NCBI GenBank assembly: GCA_021324935.1
Contig: JAJPIE010000028.1
Coordinates: 57,947-121,946 of the forward strand
Length of the DNA: 64,000 nt
Source: Acidobacteriota bacterium
GTDB lineage: Bacteria > Acidobacteriota > Terriglobia > Acidiferrales > UBA7541
Direction of reading: 5' to 3'
The position numbers and the translations under genes were made by a program. This document shows, piece by piece, positions 25,554 to 34,851 of this stretch. The number at the start of each line of letters is the position of its first letter. Position 1 is the first letter of the stretch. The notes beneath the pieces are model-generated. The model did not search any database. It was not told the DNA's origin and saw only the letters and a list, made by a program, of their open reading frames with translations.

Positions 25554-28500
25554 CTAATCTCCGTTTCCCGGCGACCCCGAGGCCGCGACGCGATTGCGGT
25601 GCAGGTCCTGCAAGCAGGCCACTTCCCGCTGGAGTTCGATCAGCGCGTGAATGCCGCGGACAGCGGCGTGGGCCGCGGAGAGCGTGGTGATGCAGGGAAT
25701 GTTGTAGCGGATCGCGGCGCGCCGGATGGACTTTTCGTCGTAGAAGGATTCGCGGCCCAGCGGCGTGTTGATGACCAGGTTCACCTTGCCGGTCTTGATC
25801 AGGTCCACGATATTTGGCCGGCCTTCGTTGACCTTGTAGACTTCCTCGCACGCTACGTGTGCAGCATGCAGTGCCGCGGCGGTGCCGCGCGTGGCCACGA
25901 TCTTGAAGCCCATCGAGACGAGTTCCTTGCCGATGGCGCCCACCTGGCGCTTATCGCGATCGTTCACACTGATGAAGACCGTTCCGCTGCTCGGCAATTT
26001 CTGTCCCGCGGCGAGTTGGGCCTTGGCAAACGCCTGCCCATAGGATGTGGAAATACCCATTACTTCGCCCGTGGAGCGCATTTCCGGGCCGAGGATGGTG
26101 TCCACGCCCCGGAACTTGTTGAACGGAAAAACCGGCGATTTCACGGAATAGAATTCGTGCGTGGCGACTTCCGCGACGCCGTTGCTGTGCACCAGCGGCA
26201 GCTTCATGTCCGCCAGGCGGCGGCCCACCATCAGGCGCGCGCCGATTTTTGCAAGCGGAACCCCGGTAGCCTTGCTGACGTATGGCACCGTGCGCGAGGC
26301 GCGGGGATTCACTTCCAGCACGTAAACGGTGTCGCGCTGAATGGCGTACTGCACGTTCATCAGGCCGACGACTTTCAACGCCAGCGCCAGGCGCTTGGTG
26401 TAGTCGCGGATGGTGTCCAGAATTTTGGGCGACAGGCTAACGGGCGGCAGCACGCAGGAGGAATCTCCGGAGTGAACGCCGGCTTCTTCGATGTGCTCCA
26501 TGATGCCGCCGATTACCACGTCGGTGCCGTCGGCCAGAGCGTCTACGTCCACTTCCGTCGCTTCTTCCAGGAACTGGTCGATCAGGACCGGGCGGGCGGG
26601 GCCCATCAATGCCGCCTGCGCAACGTATTCCTGCACGGTGTTGACGTCGTACGCGATCACCATCGCGCGGCCGCCGAGCACGTAGCTCGGACGCACCAGC
26701 ACGGGCAAGCCAATTTCACCGGCGACCCGCGCCGCTTCCTCCGGCACCAGCGCCGTGCCGTTGCGCGGCTGCGGGATGCGCAATTCCTCGAGCAAGCGTC
26801 CAAAGCGGCGGCGGTCTTCGGCAAGGTCGATCGATTCCGGAGCCGTGCCGACAATCGGAACGCCATTGCGCTTCAACTCCAGCGCAAGATTCAGCGGCGT
26901 CTGCCCGCCGAATTGCACGATGACGCCGGCCGGCTTTTCACGCTCCACGATAGCGAGCACGTCCTCGAGCGTCAGCGGTTCGAAATACAGGCGATCGGAG
27001 GTGTCATAGTCGGTCGACACGGTTTCCGGGTTGCAATTCACCATGATGGATTCGAAGCCATCGGCGCGCAGCGCGTAGGATGCGTGGCAGCAGCAGTAAT
27101 CGAATTCGATTCCCTGCCCGATGCGATTCGGTCCGCTGCCTAGAATCATGATCTTCGGTTTTTGCGTCGGGCTCGATTCATCCTCGTCCTCGTAGGTCGA
27201 ATACATGTACGGGGTGAAGGATTCGAACTCCGCGGCACAAGTGTCCACGCGCTTGAAGACGGGCGAAACGCCGTACCGCGCGCGTTGCAGGCGCACGACG
27301 GCGGGCGTGGTCTTCCAGATTTGCGCAAGCTGCTCGTCGCTGGCGCCCACGCGCTTGGCCTCGCGCAGCAGGTCCTTGGAGGCGGTTTCGACCGTGACGG
27401 AGGCCGCGCGGCGGTGGATGGCCGTCAGCTCCTCGATCTGGTGGATAAACCAGGGATCGATCTTGGTGAGTTCGCAGATTTCCGCGGCAGGCAGACCGCG
27501 GTCAACCGCAGTGAGAATCCAATGGATGCGGTCCGGGCGTGGCGTGGCGAGCTTTTCGCGCAATAAAGAATCCGGCGTTTCGGCGGGCGCGCGCCAGGGC
27601 GTGCTGGGCTCGAGCGAGCGAACGCCCTTCTGGAGCGCCTCCTTGAACGTGCGGCCGATGGACATCACTTCGCCGACCGACTTCATCTGCGTGCCCAGGG
27701 CGCTGTCGGAGCCCGGGAACTTTTCGAATTGCCACTTGGGGATCTTCACGACCACATAGTCGATGGTCGGCTCGAAGCATGCCGGCGTTTTCTGCGTGAT
27801 ATCGTTGGGAATTTCGTCCAGCGCCATGCCCACGGCAAGGCGCGCCGCGATTTTCGCGATCGGGAAACCCGTTGCCTTGCTGGCCAGCGCGGAACTCCGC
27901 GAGACGCGCGGGTTCATCTCGATCACCACCATGCGGCCGTTTTCGGGATTCACGGCAAACTGCACGTTGGAGCCGCCGGTTTCCACGCCCACTTCGCGGA
28001 TGATCGCCGCGGCGGCGTCGCGCATGCGCTGGTATTCCTTGTCGGTCAGGGTTTGCGCCGGCGCAACGGTGATCGAATCGCCGGTGTGCACGCCCATGGG
28101 ATCGAGATTTTCGATCGTGCAAATGACCACGAAGTTGTCGCGGAAGTCGCGCATCACCTCGAGTTCAAACTCTTTCCAGCCAAGCACGGACTCTTCGACC
28201 AGCGCTTCATGCACCGGGCTCATGTCCAGCGCATGAGAAATCGCTTCGGAGAACTCTTCCTTGTTATAGGCAATCGCGCCACCGGTGCCGCCCAGGGTGA
28301 ACGACGGGCGAATCACCAGCGGAAAACCGAGTTGATCGCACAGGCGCATGGCATCCTGCGCGTTGTTGACCAGCGCGGAGGCGGGCACTTCCAGGCCGAT
28401 CTTCCGGCAGGCATCCTTAAACCACAGGCGGTCCTCGGCCACCTTAATTGCGCGCAGCGAAGCACCAATCATTTCGACGTTGTGCTTTTCAAGAATGCCG

Positions 28501-28814
28501 CCTTCGGCCAGCTCGACGGCCAGATTCAAGGCCGTCTGCCCTCCGACAGTGGGCAGCAGCGCGTCCGGCTTTTCCTTGATCAGAATTTCTTCGAGATATT
28601 CTTTTGTCAGCGGCTCGACGTAAGTGCGGTGCGCCAACTCCGGGTCGGTCATGATCGTGGCAGGATTCGAATTGACCAGCACGACTTCATAACCCTCGGC
28701 ACGCAGCGCCTTGCATGCCTGTGCGCCCGAATAGTCAAACTCGCACGCCTGGCCGATGATGATTGGTCCCGACCCGATGATGAGAATCTTCTTGATGTCT
28801 TTACGCTTCGGCAT
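25554..28814 (-). CDS. carB: Carbamoyl-phosphate synthase large subunit
   Basis: Makes carbamoyl phosphate from bicarbonate, ammonia delivered by CarA and two ATP, for pyrimidine and arginine synthesis. The 1086-residue protein contains the duplicated ATP-grasp halves: first half starts [23 protein letters not shown] and has [11 protein letters not shown]; second half restarts at [22 protein letters not shown] near 560 (quoted in part) and has [13 protein letters not shown]-terminal MGS-like allosteric domain (about 940-1070) includes [20 protein letters not shown] precedes the ATG. The gene follows carA by 24 bases and precedes the aldolase by 2 bases. Complete and normal. Confidence 0.98.
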   Translation of the reverse strand: MPKRKDIKKILIIGSGPIIIGQACEFDYSGAQACKALRAEGYEVVLVNSNPATIMTDPELAHRTYVEPLTKEYLEEILIKEKPDALLPTVGGQTALNLAVELAEGGILEKHNVEMIGASLRAIKVAEDRLWFKDACRKIGLEVPASALVNNAQDAMRLCDQLGFPLVIRPSFTLGGTGGAIAYNKEEFSEAISHALDMSPVHEALVEESVLGWKEFELEVMRDFRDNFVVICTIENLDPMGVHTGDSITVAPAQTLTDKEYQRMRDAAAAIIREVGVETGGSNVQFAVNPENGRMVVIEMNPRVSRSSALASKATGFPIAKIAARLAVGMALDEIPNDITQKTPACFEPTIDYVVVKIPKWQFEKFPGSDSALGTQMKSVGEVMSIGRTFKEALQKGVRSLEPSTPWRAPAETPDSLLREKLATPRPDRIHWILTAVDRGLPAAEICELTKIDPWFIHQIEELTAIHRRAASVTVETASKDLLREAKRVGASDEQLAQIWKTTPAVVRLQRARYGVSPVFKRVDTCAAEFESFTPYMYSTYEDEDESSPTQKPKIMILGSGPNRIGQGIEFDYCCCHASYALRADGFESIMVNCNPETVSTDYDTSDRLYFEPLTLEDVLAIVEREKPAGVIVQFGGQTPLNLALELKRNGVPIVGTAPESIDLAEDRRRFGRLLEELRIPQPRNGTALVPEEAARVAGEIGLPVLVRPSYVLGGRAMVIAYDVNTVQEYVAQAALMGPARPVLIDQFLEEATEVDVDALADGTDVVIGGIMEHIEEAGVHSGDSSCVLPPVSLSPKILDTIRDYTKRLALALKVVGLMNVQYAIQRDTVYVLEVNPRASRTVPYVSKATGVPLAKIGARLMVGRRLADMKLPLVHSNGVAEVATHEFYSVKSPVFPFNKFRGVDTILGPEMRSTGEVMGISTSYGQAFAKAQLAAGQKLPSSGTVFISVNDRDKRQVGAIGKELVSMGFKIVATRGTAAALHAAHVACEEVYKVNEGRPNIVDLIKTGKVNLVINTPLGRESFYDEKSIRRAAIRYNIPCITTLSAAHAAVRGIHALIELQREVACLQDLHRNRVAASGSPGNGD

Positions 28815-28838
28815 CGATTCCCTTCTGCAAATCCTGGC

Positions 28839-30023
28839 TCATCCGCGGGAACTCCCGGGGCTGGCGAACTCCTTCATCATGTCCGTGAACTGCGTGAACA
28901 AATAGTGCGAATCGTGCGGGCCGGGAGAAGCTTCCGGGTGATATTGCACGCTAAAGAGCGGCACGGTCTTGCTGCGCATGCCCTCGTTGGTGTTGTCGTT
29001 CAAATTCAGGTGCGTGATCTCGACTTCGCTGGATGGCAGCGAATCCGGATCGACACAGAAGCCGTGATTTTGCGCGGTAATTTCCACCTGGTTGGTCAGA
29101 AGATTTTTCACCGGGTGGTTTGATCCGTGATGCCCGAATTTCAGCTTGAACGTTTTTCCGCCCAACGCCAGCCCGCAAAGCTGGTGCCCGAGGCAAATGC
29201 CGAAGACCGGCACGCGTCCCGCCAGCTTGCGAATATTTTCGACAGCGTAGGTCACCGGTTCCGGATCCCCGGGACCATTCGACAAAAACACGCCGTTCGG
29301 CCGCAACGCCAGAACATCCTCCGCGGAAGTGTTGGCAGGAACGACCGTGACCTCGCAGTGGTGATCCACCAGCAGCCGCAAAATGTTCTGCTTGATGCCG
29401 TAGTCGTAAGCGACCACTTTGCATTTCGTCGCCTCCGGGCTCGCGCCGGATTCACCCATCTGCTCGGCCCAAGGCGAAGTCGCCAATTCAATGGAGCCCT
29501 TCTGCCATTCGTACGCATTCCTGCACGAGACGCGGCCCGCCAGCTCCTGCCCGGCCATCAATGGCAACTGCTTTGCCTCGTACACAAGCTGATCCGCGGG
29601 TGTGCCGTCGGTGGACACCATGCCACGCAGCGCGCCCACTTTGCGGATATGCAGCACAAGGGCCCGCGTATCGATGTCCCAAATGACGGGAATCTTGTGG
29701 CGGTTCAAATAAAGCTGCGCCGTTTCTGCTGACCGCCAATTGGAGGCCACCTGCGAAAATTCCCGGACGATCAGCGACTCGATGTAGGGCCTGGAGGACT
29801 CCTCGTCATCGAGATTCGCGCCAACATTTCCAATATGCGGATAAGTGAGACAAACGATCTGCCCGGCGTAGCTGGGGTCGGTGAATACTTCCTGATAGCC
29901 GGTGAGGCTGGTGTTGAAAACGACTTCGCCGCCGCGGCGCGTGATGGCGCCGCCGGCGCGGCCATTAAAGATGCGCCCGTCTTCGAGCGCCAGAATTGCG
30001 GGGCGATGCTGAGTATCCGTCAG
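28839..30023 (-). CDS. carA: Carbamoyl-phosphate synthase small (glutaminase) subunit, apparent CTG start
   Basis: Class I glutamine amidotransferase feeding ammonia to CarB. Nucleophile Cys in VFGICLGHQL (about residue 277) and the His-Glu pair in VQYHPEASPGP are present. The first in-frame ATG/GTG/TTG is GTG 29750, which would remove about 91 conserved residues, but the frame stays open upstream and encodes the normal CarA N-terminus: AILALEDGRIFNGR, GEVVFNTSLTGYQEVFTDPS, GQIVCLTYPHIGNVG, and DDEESSRPYIESLIVRE. An in-frame TGA precedes by a few codons and no ATG, GTG or TTG lies between. The CTG at 30023-30021 has GGAGGA 4 bases before it and gives 394 residues, the usual size. CTG initiation is therefore strongly indicated. 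lepB ends 18 bases upstream. Confidence 0.93.
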   Translation of the reverse strand: MTDTQHRPAILALEDGRIFNGRAGGAITRRGGEVVFNTSLTGYQEVFTDPSYAGQIVCLTYPHIGNVGANLDDEESSRPYIESLIVREFSQVASNWRSAETAQLYLNRHKIPVIWDIDTRALVLHIRKVGALRGMVSTDGTPADQLVYEAKQLPLMAGQELAGRVSCRNAYEWQKGSIELATSPWAEQMGESGASPEATKCKVVAYDYGIKQNILRLLVDHHCEVTVVPANTSAEDVLALRPNGVFLSNGPGDPEPVTYAVENIRKLAGRVPVFGICLGHQLCGLALGGKTFKLKFGHHGSNHPVKNLLTNQVEITAQNHGFCVDPDSLPSSEVEITHLNLNDNTNEGMRSKTVPLFSVQYHPEASPGPHDSHYLFTQFTDMMKEFASPGSSRG

Positions 30024-30041
30024 TGTGTCCTCCGGACTGCT

Positions 30042-30701
30042 TCATTTCTCATTGGCCTCGGCGGTCGAGAGCGAACCGAAGTGGTCCACGGGCCAATAAG
30101 CAAATACGGCGCGGCCGTAAATGTACTGGCCGGCAACCGGCCCAAACACGCGGGAATCATTCGAGCTGATGCGGTGATCCCCCATCACAAAATAACTCCC
30201 CCTGGGAATCCTTACCGGACCGAAATCGGTCACGTCGGCATATTGTGGTGGCACGTACGGCTCTGGAACCAATTTGCCGTTGACGTAGAGCATGCCGTGG
30301 CGAAGCTCCACGGTATCGCCCGGCAAACCGATAACGCGCTTGATGAATGATTTCGAACGGTCCAGCGGATACCAGAACACCACCACGTCGCCGCGGTGAA
30401 TGGCTTCAAAGCGATACACAAACTTGTTGATGAAGATGCGTTCCTGATCGGAAAGCAGCGGCGCCATGCTGGTGCCTTCCACTTTCACCGGCTGGTAAAG
30501 GAACACGATGATGACCAGCGCAAGGCCGATGGCAATCAGCAGATCGCGCGTCCACACGCGGATTTCGTGGCGCAGCAGATGGTGTGAATCCGGGCCTGGT
30601 TGCGAAGATTCGCGGAAAGGACTCGAGGGAAAAGCTGGATTTGGGGCGTCGGGGGATCCGCCCGCGGGAGGAGGGTTCAGATTCTCTTCAGGTTTGCGCA
30701 T
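30042..30701 (-). CDS. lepB: Signal peptidase I
   Basis: Membrane serine protease that removes Sec and Tat signal peptides. A Pro-rich cytoplasmic N-terminus of about 50 residues precedes one membrane segment (LLIAIGLALVIIVFLYQPVKV, about 54-72). The catalytic dyad is S78 in EGTSMAPLL and K121 in SFIKRVIGLPGD; later boxes YVPPQYADV and RGSYFVMGDHRISSNDSRVFGPV complete the family set. The length of 219 residues is normal for single-anchor LepB. The ATG has GTCGGAG upstream. carA begins 18 bases after the stop on the same strand, so a shared transcript lepB-carA-carB-aldolase is likely. Confidence 0.95.
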   Translation of the reverse strand: MRKPEENLNPPPAGGSPDAPNPAFPSSPFRESSQPGPDSHHLLRHEIRVWTRDLLIAIGLALVIIVFLYQPVKVEGTSMAPLLSDQERIFINKFVYRFEAIHRGDVVVFWYPLDRSKSFIKRVIGLPGDTVELRHGMLYVNGKLVPEPYVPPQYADVTDFGPVRIPRGSYFVMGDHRISSNDSRVFGPVAGQYIYGRAVFAYWPVDHFGSLSTAEANEK

Positions 30702-31033
30702 CTCCGACTACCTTTAATTTATAACATGCGTTGCGAACCTCACGCCAGAGCGAGTTGTGGAAGACTTTGCTCCGGGTTCGCGCCGCGCTCCCCATTCGAT
30801 TCTGTGATCCCCATTTGTGTTGCCTTTATCACATTGGCGTCAAATCTGGAAGAAGCCGCCTCTCCTAAGTTGGGCGGATTGTAAGCCGAGCTGGCTGCGC
30901 AGCACAAAAATATGCTGGAAATCCCTGCGGTAGCTCGGACCTTCAGGTCCGAGGCCCTTCCCAAATGACCCCGGGATCGCCATCGTCTCGATATCATCGC
31001 CCCTGAAGGGCGAGCAACGAACCTGCGATCCGC
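30702..31033. other. 332-bp intergenic stretch between lepB and rsmE
   Basis: No gene was found. It holds the lepB upstream region and a twin-hairpin repeat (30934-31013, listed separately). Nothing else stood out. Confidence 0.6.
30934..31013. repeat. Twin-hairpin intergenic element, copy 1
   Basis: First hairpin CTCGGACC-TTCA-GGTCCGAG at 30934-30953; 43 bases later a second, TCGCCC-CTGAA-GGGCGA at 30997-31013. Flanked by TAG on the left and AGC on the right. Copies 2 and 3 with the same geometry are at 45548-45630 and 55913-55995. Confidence 0.7.
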
Positions 31034-31753
31034 TCAATTGGCTCCCAGCGCGAAGTTGATGTTGGCCAGGGCAGTGATGACCGCCGTTTCCGCCCGCAGG
31101 ATGAGCTTCCCAAGCGACGCCTCAAGGAAACCGGCAGCGCGAGCAGCCGCCAATTCGGCGCCGGTCCACCCGCCTTCCGGGCCGATCGCTACAGTTACCG
31201 ATTTAGCCGTTTGGCCCTGCAGAACTTCGCGAAGCGGTTTCGCATCCGGCACTTCCGAAAGAGAAATACGCAGCCCTTCGGCAGGAGAGTAAAAGGCAGC
31301 CACGGGCGTCGCAAGCGATTCCAATAACGGAACCCGCACCCGTCGTGATTGCTGCGAAGCCTCGAACAGAATCTTCTTCCAACGCGCGGCGCGCTTCGCT
31401 GCGGCGGCCAGCAAGGCCTTCTCGCTTCGCGCGGCGGCTAGTGGAACGATGGTCTGGACGCCAAGTTCGGTGGCCTTTTCCAGCGCCCACTCGAAGGAAT
31501 CGAATTTTACCACCGAGAGCAGCAGCGTGATCTGAATTGCGGGTTGATAGGCGGGCAGCTCTTCCATCAGCGAAAAATCCACTGTATCGCGGGAGACAGT
31601 CTCGATACGTCCCAGCCAGACCTTTGTGCCATCGCTCAATTCGTAAAGTTGGCCGGGTTGCGCGCGCAGAACGCGTCCCAAATGGTGAGCCGCTTTGCCT
31701 TCCACCACGGCGCGGTCGTTTTCAAATTTTTCAACGAAAAATCGCCGGCGCAT
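31034..31753 (-). CDS. rsmE: 16S rRNA (uracil-1498-N3)-methyltransferase RsmE
   Basis: SPOUT-class methyltransferase modifying U1498 of 16S rRNA. The N-terminal PUA-like domain starts RRRFFVEKF; AAHHLGRVLRAQPGQ is a family motif. The knotted domain shows KFDSFEWALEKATELGVQTIVPLAAARSE (in parts, about 83-111), the IGPEGGWTGAEL SAM-binding loop near 191-202 and LGKLILRAETAVITAL near 213-228. Length 239 is standard. It is transcribed towards the small gap before lepB; dnaJ is upstream, 111 bases away, separated by a palindromic repeat. Confidence 0.94.
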   Translation of the reverse strand: MRRRFFVEKFENDRAVVEGKAAHHLGRVLRAQPGQLYELSDGTKVWLGRIETVSRDTVDFSLMEELPAYQPAIQITLLLSVVKFDSFEWALEKATELGVQTIVPLAAARSEKALLAAAAKRAARWKKILFEASQQSRRVRVPLLESLATPVAAFYSPAEGLRISLSEVPDAKPLREVLQGQTAKSVTVAIGPEGGWTGAELAAARAAGFLEASLGKLILRAETAVITALANINFALGAN

Positions 31754-31811
31754 GCCCGCTATCTTGCCATGGAATCCAGCAGCCCGCGAAATCAGGGGAA
31801 TCGAAAAGAAC

Positions 31812-31836
31812 TAGGGCCCTCGGGAGGCGGGCCCTA
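31812..31836. repeat. Short palindrome TAGGGCCC/GGGCCCTA
   Basis: Perfect 8-base inverted repeat around TCGGGAGGC, between dnaJ and rsmE. A second hairpin (GATTGCC 31841-31847 with GGCAATC 31856-31862) follows right after. Related in sequence to the ends of the element at 16756-16835. Confidence 0.5.
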
Positions 31837-31864
31837 CGAAGATTGCCATCTGCACGGCAATCCC

Positions 31865-33010
31865 TTAACCGAAAATATCCTTAACCTTGTCGAAGAGCGA
31901 CGAATTGCGGTCCGCGGGCTTGTTTTCGACTTTCATGGTCGCGTCGAGCTGCTCCATCAGCTTGCGTTGCTCGCGCGTCAGCTTGGTCGGCGTCAGCACG
32001 CGCACGTGATAGTACAAGTCGCCACGCCCGCCGCCATGGGGATCGGGCAGCGCCTTACCCTTGATCCGAAACACAGCCCCGCTCTGCGTACCTTCGGGAA
32101 TTTTCAGCCGCTCCTCGCCACTCAGACCTGGAACCTGCAGTTCGGTGCCGAGCGAAGCCTGCGCAACGCTCAGCGGAATTGTGCAGTACAAATCCGCACC
32201 GCGGCGCTCGAAGAAACTGTGCTCCTTCACATCCAGCACAACATAAAGATCGCCGGCAGGCCCCCCATTCGGCCCCGGTTCGCCCTCGCCTTGCACGCGC
32301 AGCCGTGTGCCGGTATCCACGCCGGGAGGAATCCGCAATTCAATCGTGCGTTCGCGATCGATTCGTCCCTGGCCTTTGCAATCCGGGCAGCGTTCTTTGA
32401 CGATCTGGCCTGCGCCCTGGCACGCCGGGCAGGTGCGGTTGATTGTAAAAAAGCCCTGCTGGTAGACTATCTGGCCGCGTCCGCCGCACGCCTGGCACGC
32501 CACAACGCCGGTGCCCTTTTTCGCGCCGGTGCCGTTGCAAGACTCGCAATACTCCTGCCGCGGCACGCGAATCTTCGAGGTAATACCCGAAGCGGCCTCC
32601 TCGAACGTCAGCGTCATGTCGTAGCGAAGGTCTGCTCCGCGCTGCACCCGGCGCCCGCCGCCACGGCGTCTTCCGCCTCCGCCGAAAACATCTTCAAAGC
32701 CGAAAAAATCGCCGAAGATGTCGTGGAAGTCCTGGAAGACGGTGCCGTTGAAGTCGGGTTGCGCACCGGCGCCCGCTAGTCCTTCATGGCCGTAGGTGTC
32801 ATAGATCTGGCGTTTCTGCTGATCGCTCAGGACGCTGTAAGCTTCCGTGCACTCACGGAAACGATGCTCGGCTTCTTCCTTGTTTTCGGGGTTCCGATCG
32901 GGATGCCATTTCAGGGCCGCCTTCCGGTATGCCGACTTGATCTCCTCGACCGAGGCGGTCCGGCTAACCCCGAGAACTTCGTAATAATCGTGTTGATGTG
33001 CCTTAGACAT
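31865..33010 (-). CDS. dnaJ: Chaperone protein DnaJ
   Basis: Hsp40 co-chaperone stimulating DnaK. The J domain (5-70) contains HPD at 36-38. A Gly/Phe-rich linker with [12 protein letters not shown] follows to about 125. The zinc domain has four C-x-x-C-x-G-x-G repeats: [24 protein letters not shown] and CPDCKGQG (about 155-215). The C-terminal substrate-binding domains run to about 350 and a charged tail ends the protein. The length of 381 residues is standard type I DnaJ. It is the last gene of hrcA-grpE-dnaJ; grpE ends 84 bases upstream. dnaK is not in the window. Confidence 0.97.
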   Translation of the reverse strand: MSKAHQHDYYEVLGVSRTASVEEIKSAYRKAALKWHPDRNPENKEEAEHRFRECTEAYSVLSDQQKRQIYDTYGHEGLAGAGAQPDFNGTVFQDFHDIFGDFFGFEDVFGGGGRRRGGGRRVQRGADLRYDMTLTFEEAASGITSKIRVPRQEYCESCNGTGAKKGTGVVACQACGGRGQIVYQQGFFTINRTCPACQGAGQIVKERCPDCKGQGRIDRERTIELRIPPGVDTGTRLRVQGEGEPGPNGGPAGDLYVVLDVKEHSFFERRGADLYCTIPLSVAQASLGTELQVPGLSGEERLKIPEGTQSGAVFRIKGKALPDPHGGGRGDLYYHVRVLTPTKLTREQRKLMEQLDATMKVENKPADRNSSLFDKVKDIFG

Positions 33011-33094
33011 ATTTACTTACGTTTGTATCCTCTTCTTCCTGACGTTAGCAAAGAAATTGGCCGTCGATTCTGCGGCCACAAGAAATGTTACGGA

Positions 33095-33658
33095 TCAGTT
33101 CACTGCGCGGTTGGATGCGCCTCCGGGATGAACCGCTACGCGCACCATCGCGGGACGCAGCACGCGTCCGTGATAGATATACGCGGGGGCAAAAACTTCC
33201 AGGATCGAGCCGTCGGCATGTTCGGCCGTTTCCGTGCGATCCATGGCTTGGTGAATATGCGGATCGAACGGCAGCCCCAGGGGCTCAACCCGCTCGACGC
33301 CGAGCTTCCCGAGGTTGTCCAGCAGTTGCTTGTAAATCAGCTCGAAGCCCTTGCGGTACCCGGCATACTCATCATCTTTGTGCGCGGCCAACGCGTGCTC
33401 AAAGCCGTCCACAATGGGGATTAGCGATTCCACCACTCGGGCCGTCGCGCGCTTGTTATCCTCGGCCCGTTCTTTTTCGATGCGTTTACGATAATTGTCG
33501 AAGTCGGCCTGCCGCCGCAGCAGCGTCTGCCGCAAGTCGTCCAGGTCAGCGGAAAGTTTTTTCAATTGAGCGGACTCCTCCGCCGCAACCTGCGATTCCT
33601 CGGGCTGCAACGCCCCCTCGCCGGGGTTCATTTTGACTTTGATCTCTTGCTCGCTCAT
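33095..33658 (-). CDS. grpE: Nucleotide exchange factor GrpE
   Basis: ADP/ATP exchange factor for DnaK. The long N-terminal coiled coil (EESAQLKKLSADLDDLRQTL) is followed by the conserved QADFDNYRKRIEKE at about 50-63, a four-helix region (VVESLIPIVDGFEHAL) and the beta domain with GVERVEPLGLPFDPHIHQAM and VLEVFAPAYIYHGRVLRPAMVRV (quoted in parts as seen). Length 187 is normal. AGGAACAGG lies before the ATG. Located 65 bases after hrcA and 84 bases before dnaJ, so it belongs to the heat-shock operon. Confidence 0.96.
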   Translation of the reverse strand: MSEQEIKVKMNPGEGALQPEESQVAAEESAQLKKLSADLDDLRQTLLRRQADFDNYRKRIEKERAEDNKRATARVVESLIPIVDGFEHALAAHKDDEYAGYRKGFELIYKQLLDNLGKLGVERVEPLGLPFDPHIHQAMDRTETAEHADGSILEVFAPAYIYHGRVLRPAMVRVAVHPGGASNRAVN

Positions 33659-33723
33659 AACCTGTTCCTAAAATTCCTCGCGCAAAGAATCGTTCCCAGA
33701 ATGCGCCAGGCGACTGCGGCTGG

Positions 33724-34770
33724 CTAGTCGATTTTTTGCAGCGCTTCGCTGAAAAGCTGCGCTACATACGCAACCGCGGTCATGGCACGTTCATAGTCGA
33801 TCCGCGTGGGCCCCAGCACTCCAAGCGAGCCCTGCACCAGGTCCTGCCCCGAATACGGAGCGCTGATCAGCGCCAGGTTCTGCCCGGCCTGGGAAATCTC
33901 TTTGATGCCAATCTGCACGAACACCGGCTCTGGCGTATCGATGCAGGCATTCAGGACCGAAACCAGCCGATGCTTCTCTTCGATAGCCGCCAGTAATTCG
34001 CGAAGCTGATTCTGGTCGGCGAACTCCGGCGCGCCCACAATCTGCGCCGTGCCTTCCACGTACACGCGTTGACCGACCGATTCGCCCAGCACCTCCGGAT
34101 CGCACAGCGTCAACGCGCTCTGCGCCAGCGTTTCGTAGCGGTCGCGTTCGGTGGCCAGCTTTTGCAGCAGGTCGTTGCGAATCGCTTCCAGATTCCAGCC
34201 CGCGTAGTTACGATTCAAGAACTCGGCGGTGGCGTCGAGTTCCTGCTGAGAAAACATGCGCCCTGGACGAAGCACCTTGTCGCGCGTGTTGCCGCCCGGC
34301 GAAATCAGCACCACCACGACGCGTCCGTCCGGCAATAGCCACATGCGCACGTGTTCGAGGACGGCGCTGCGCAAAGGAGGCGCGACAATGATGCCTACGC
34401 CGCGGGAGACTTCCGCCAGCACATGCCCGGCCTTCTCCGTGATCTCGGCCGCCGAATGAGCACCGCTCAGTTGCCGCCGGATCCAGTCGCAGTCATCGGC
34501 ACTCAGCGTCGCTTGCGAAGCGATTTCCTGGGCAAAAAACCTGTACGCGGCAGCCGTCGGCACACGGCCGGCAGAGGTGTGCGGCTGATACAAATAGCCG
34601 CCATCCTCCAGGTCCGCCATGATATTGCGAATGGTGGCGGTGCTGAGAGACTCTTCAAAGCGCTTGGAGATCGCCCGGGAAGAAACCGGCTCGCCGGTTT
34701 CGATGTAGGCACGCACCAAGTCGGCCAGAATCTGCCGGTTACGCCGTTCTTGAAGAGCTGGGTTGCGCAT
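33724..34770 (-). CDS. hrcA: Heat-inducible transcription repressor HrcA
   Basis: Repressor of class I heat-shock genes that binds CIRCE elements and is kept active by GroEL. The N-terminal winged helix (RNRQILADLVRAYIETGEPVSSRAISKRF in parts, about 9-37) and the STATIRNIMADLEDGGYLYQPHTSAGRVPT recognition segment (in parts, about 43-72) are diagnostic. The C-terminal GAF-like domain includes VYVEGTAQIVGAPEF and GVLGPTRIDYERAMTAVAYVA. Length 348 is normal. First gene of hrcA-grpE-dnaJ. Directly upstream is GAGTGCTGC, which matches 7 of 9 positions of one CIRCE half-site, but the other half is poor, so autoregulation is not demonstrated. Confidence 0.95.
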   Translation of the reverse strand: MRNPALQERRNRQILADLVRAYIETGEPVSSRAISKRFEESLSTATIRNIMADLEDGGYLYQPHTSAGRVPTAAAYRFFAQEIASQATLSADDCDWIRRQLSGAHSAAEITEKAGHVLAEVSRGVGIIVAPPLRSAVLEHVRMWLLPDGRVVVVLISPGGNTRDKVLRPGRMFSQQELDATAEFLNRNYAGWNLEAIRNDLLQKLATERDRYETLAQSALTLCDPEVLGESVGQRVYVEGTAQIVGAPEFADQNQLRELLAAIEEKHRLVSVLNACIDTPEPVFVQIGIKEISQAGQNLALISAPYSGQDLVQGSLGVLGPTRIDYERAMTAVAYVAQLFSEALQKID

Positions 34771-34792
34771 AGCAGCACTCGCTCCAGTCTGC

Positions 34793-34819
34793 TAGTTATT
34801 ATTTTAAAATCGCTGTCAA
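34793..34819 (-). promoter_or_regulatory. Possible hrcA promoter
   Basis: TTGACA on the minus strand (34819-34814) is followed by an AT-rich spacer (15 bases) and TAACTA (34798-34793). The spacing is short for sigma-70, so only the -35 element is convincing. It lies 23-49 bases upstream of the hrcA ATG. Confidence 0.35.
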
Positions 34820-34851
34820 GTGTGGTCAATGGGCTCGCGCAGGCCCGACCC

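Noticed and set aside
25599..27143. Plus-strand open frame of 514 codons
   Set aside because: Antisense of carB; no recognisable domain.
34771..34800. CIRCE element upstream of hrcA
   Set aside because: Only one half matches well (7 of 9); the other half and the 9-base spacing do not fit.
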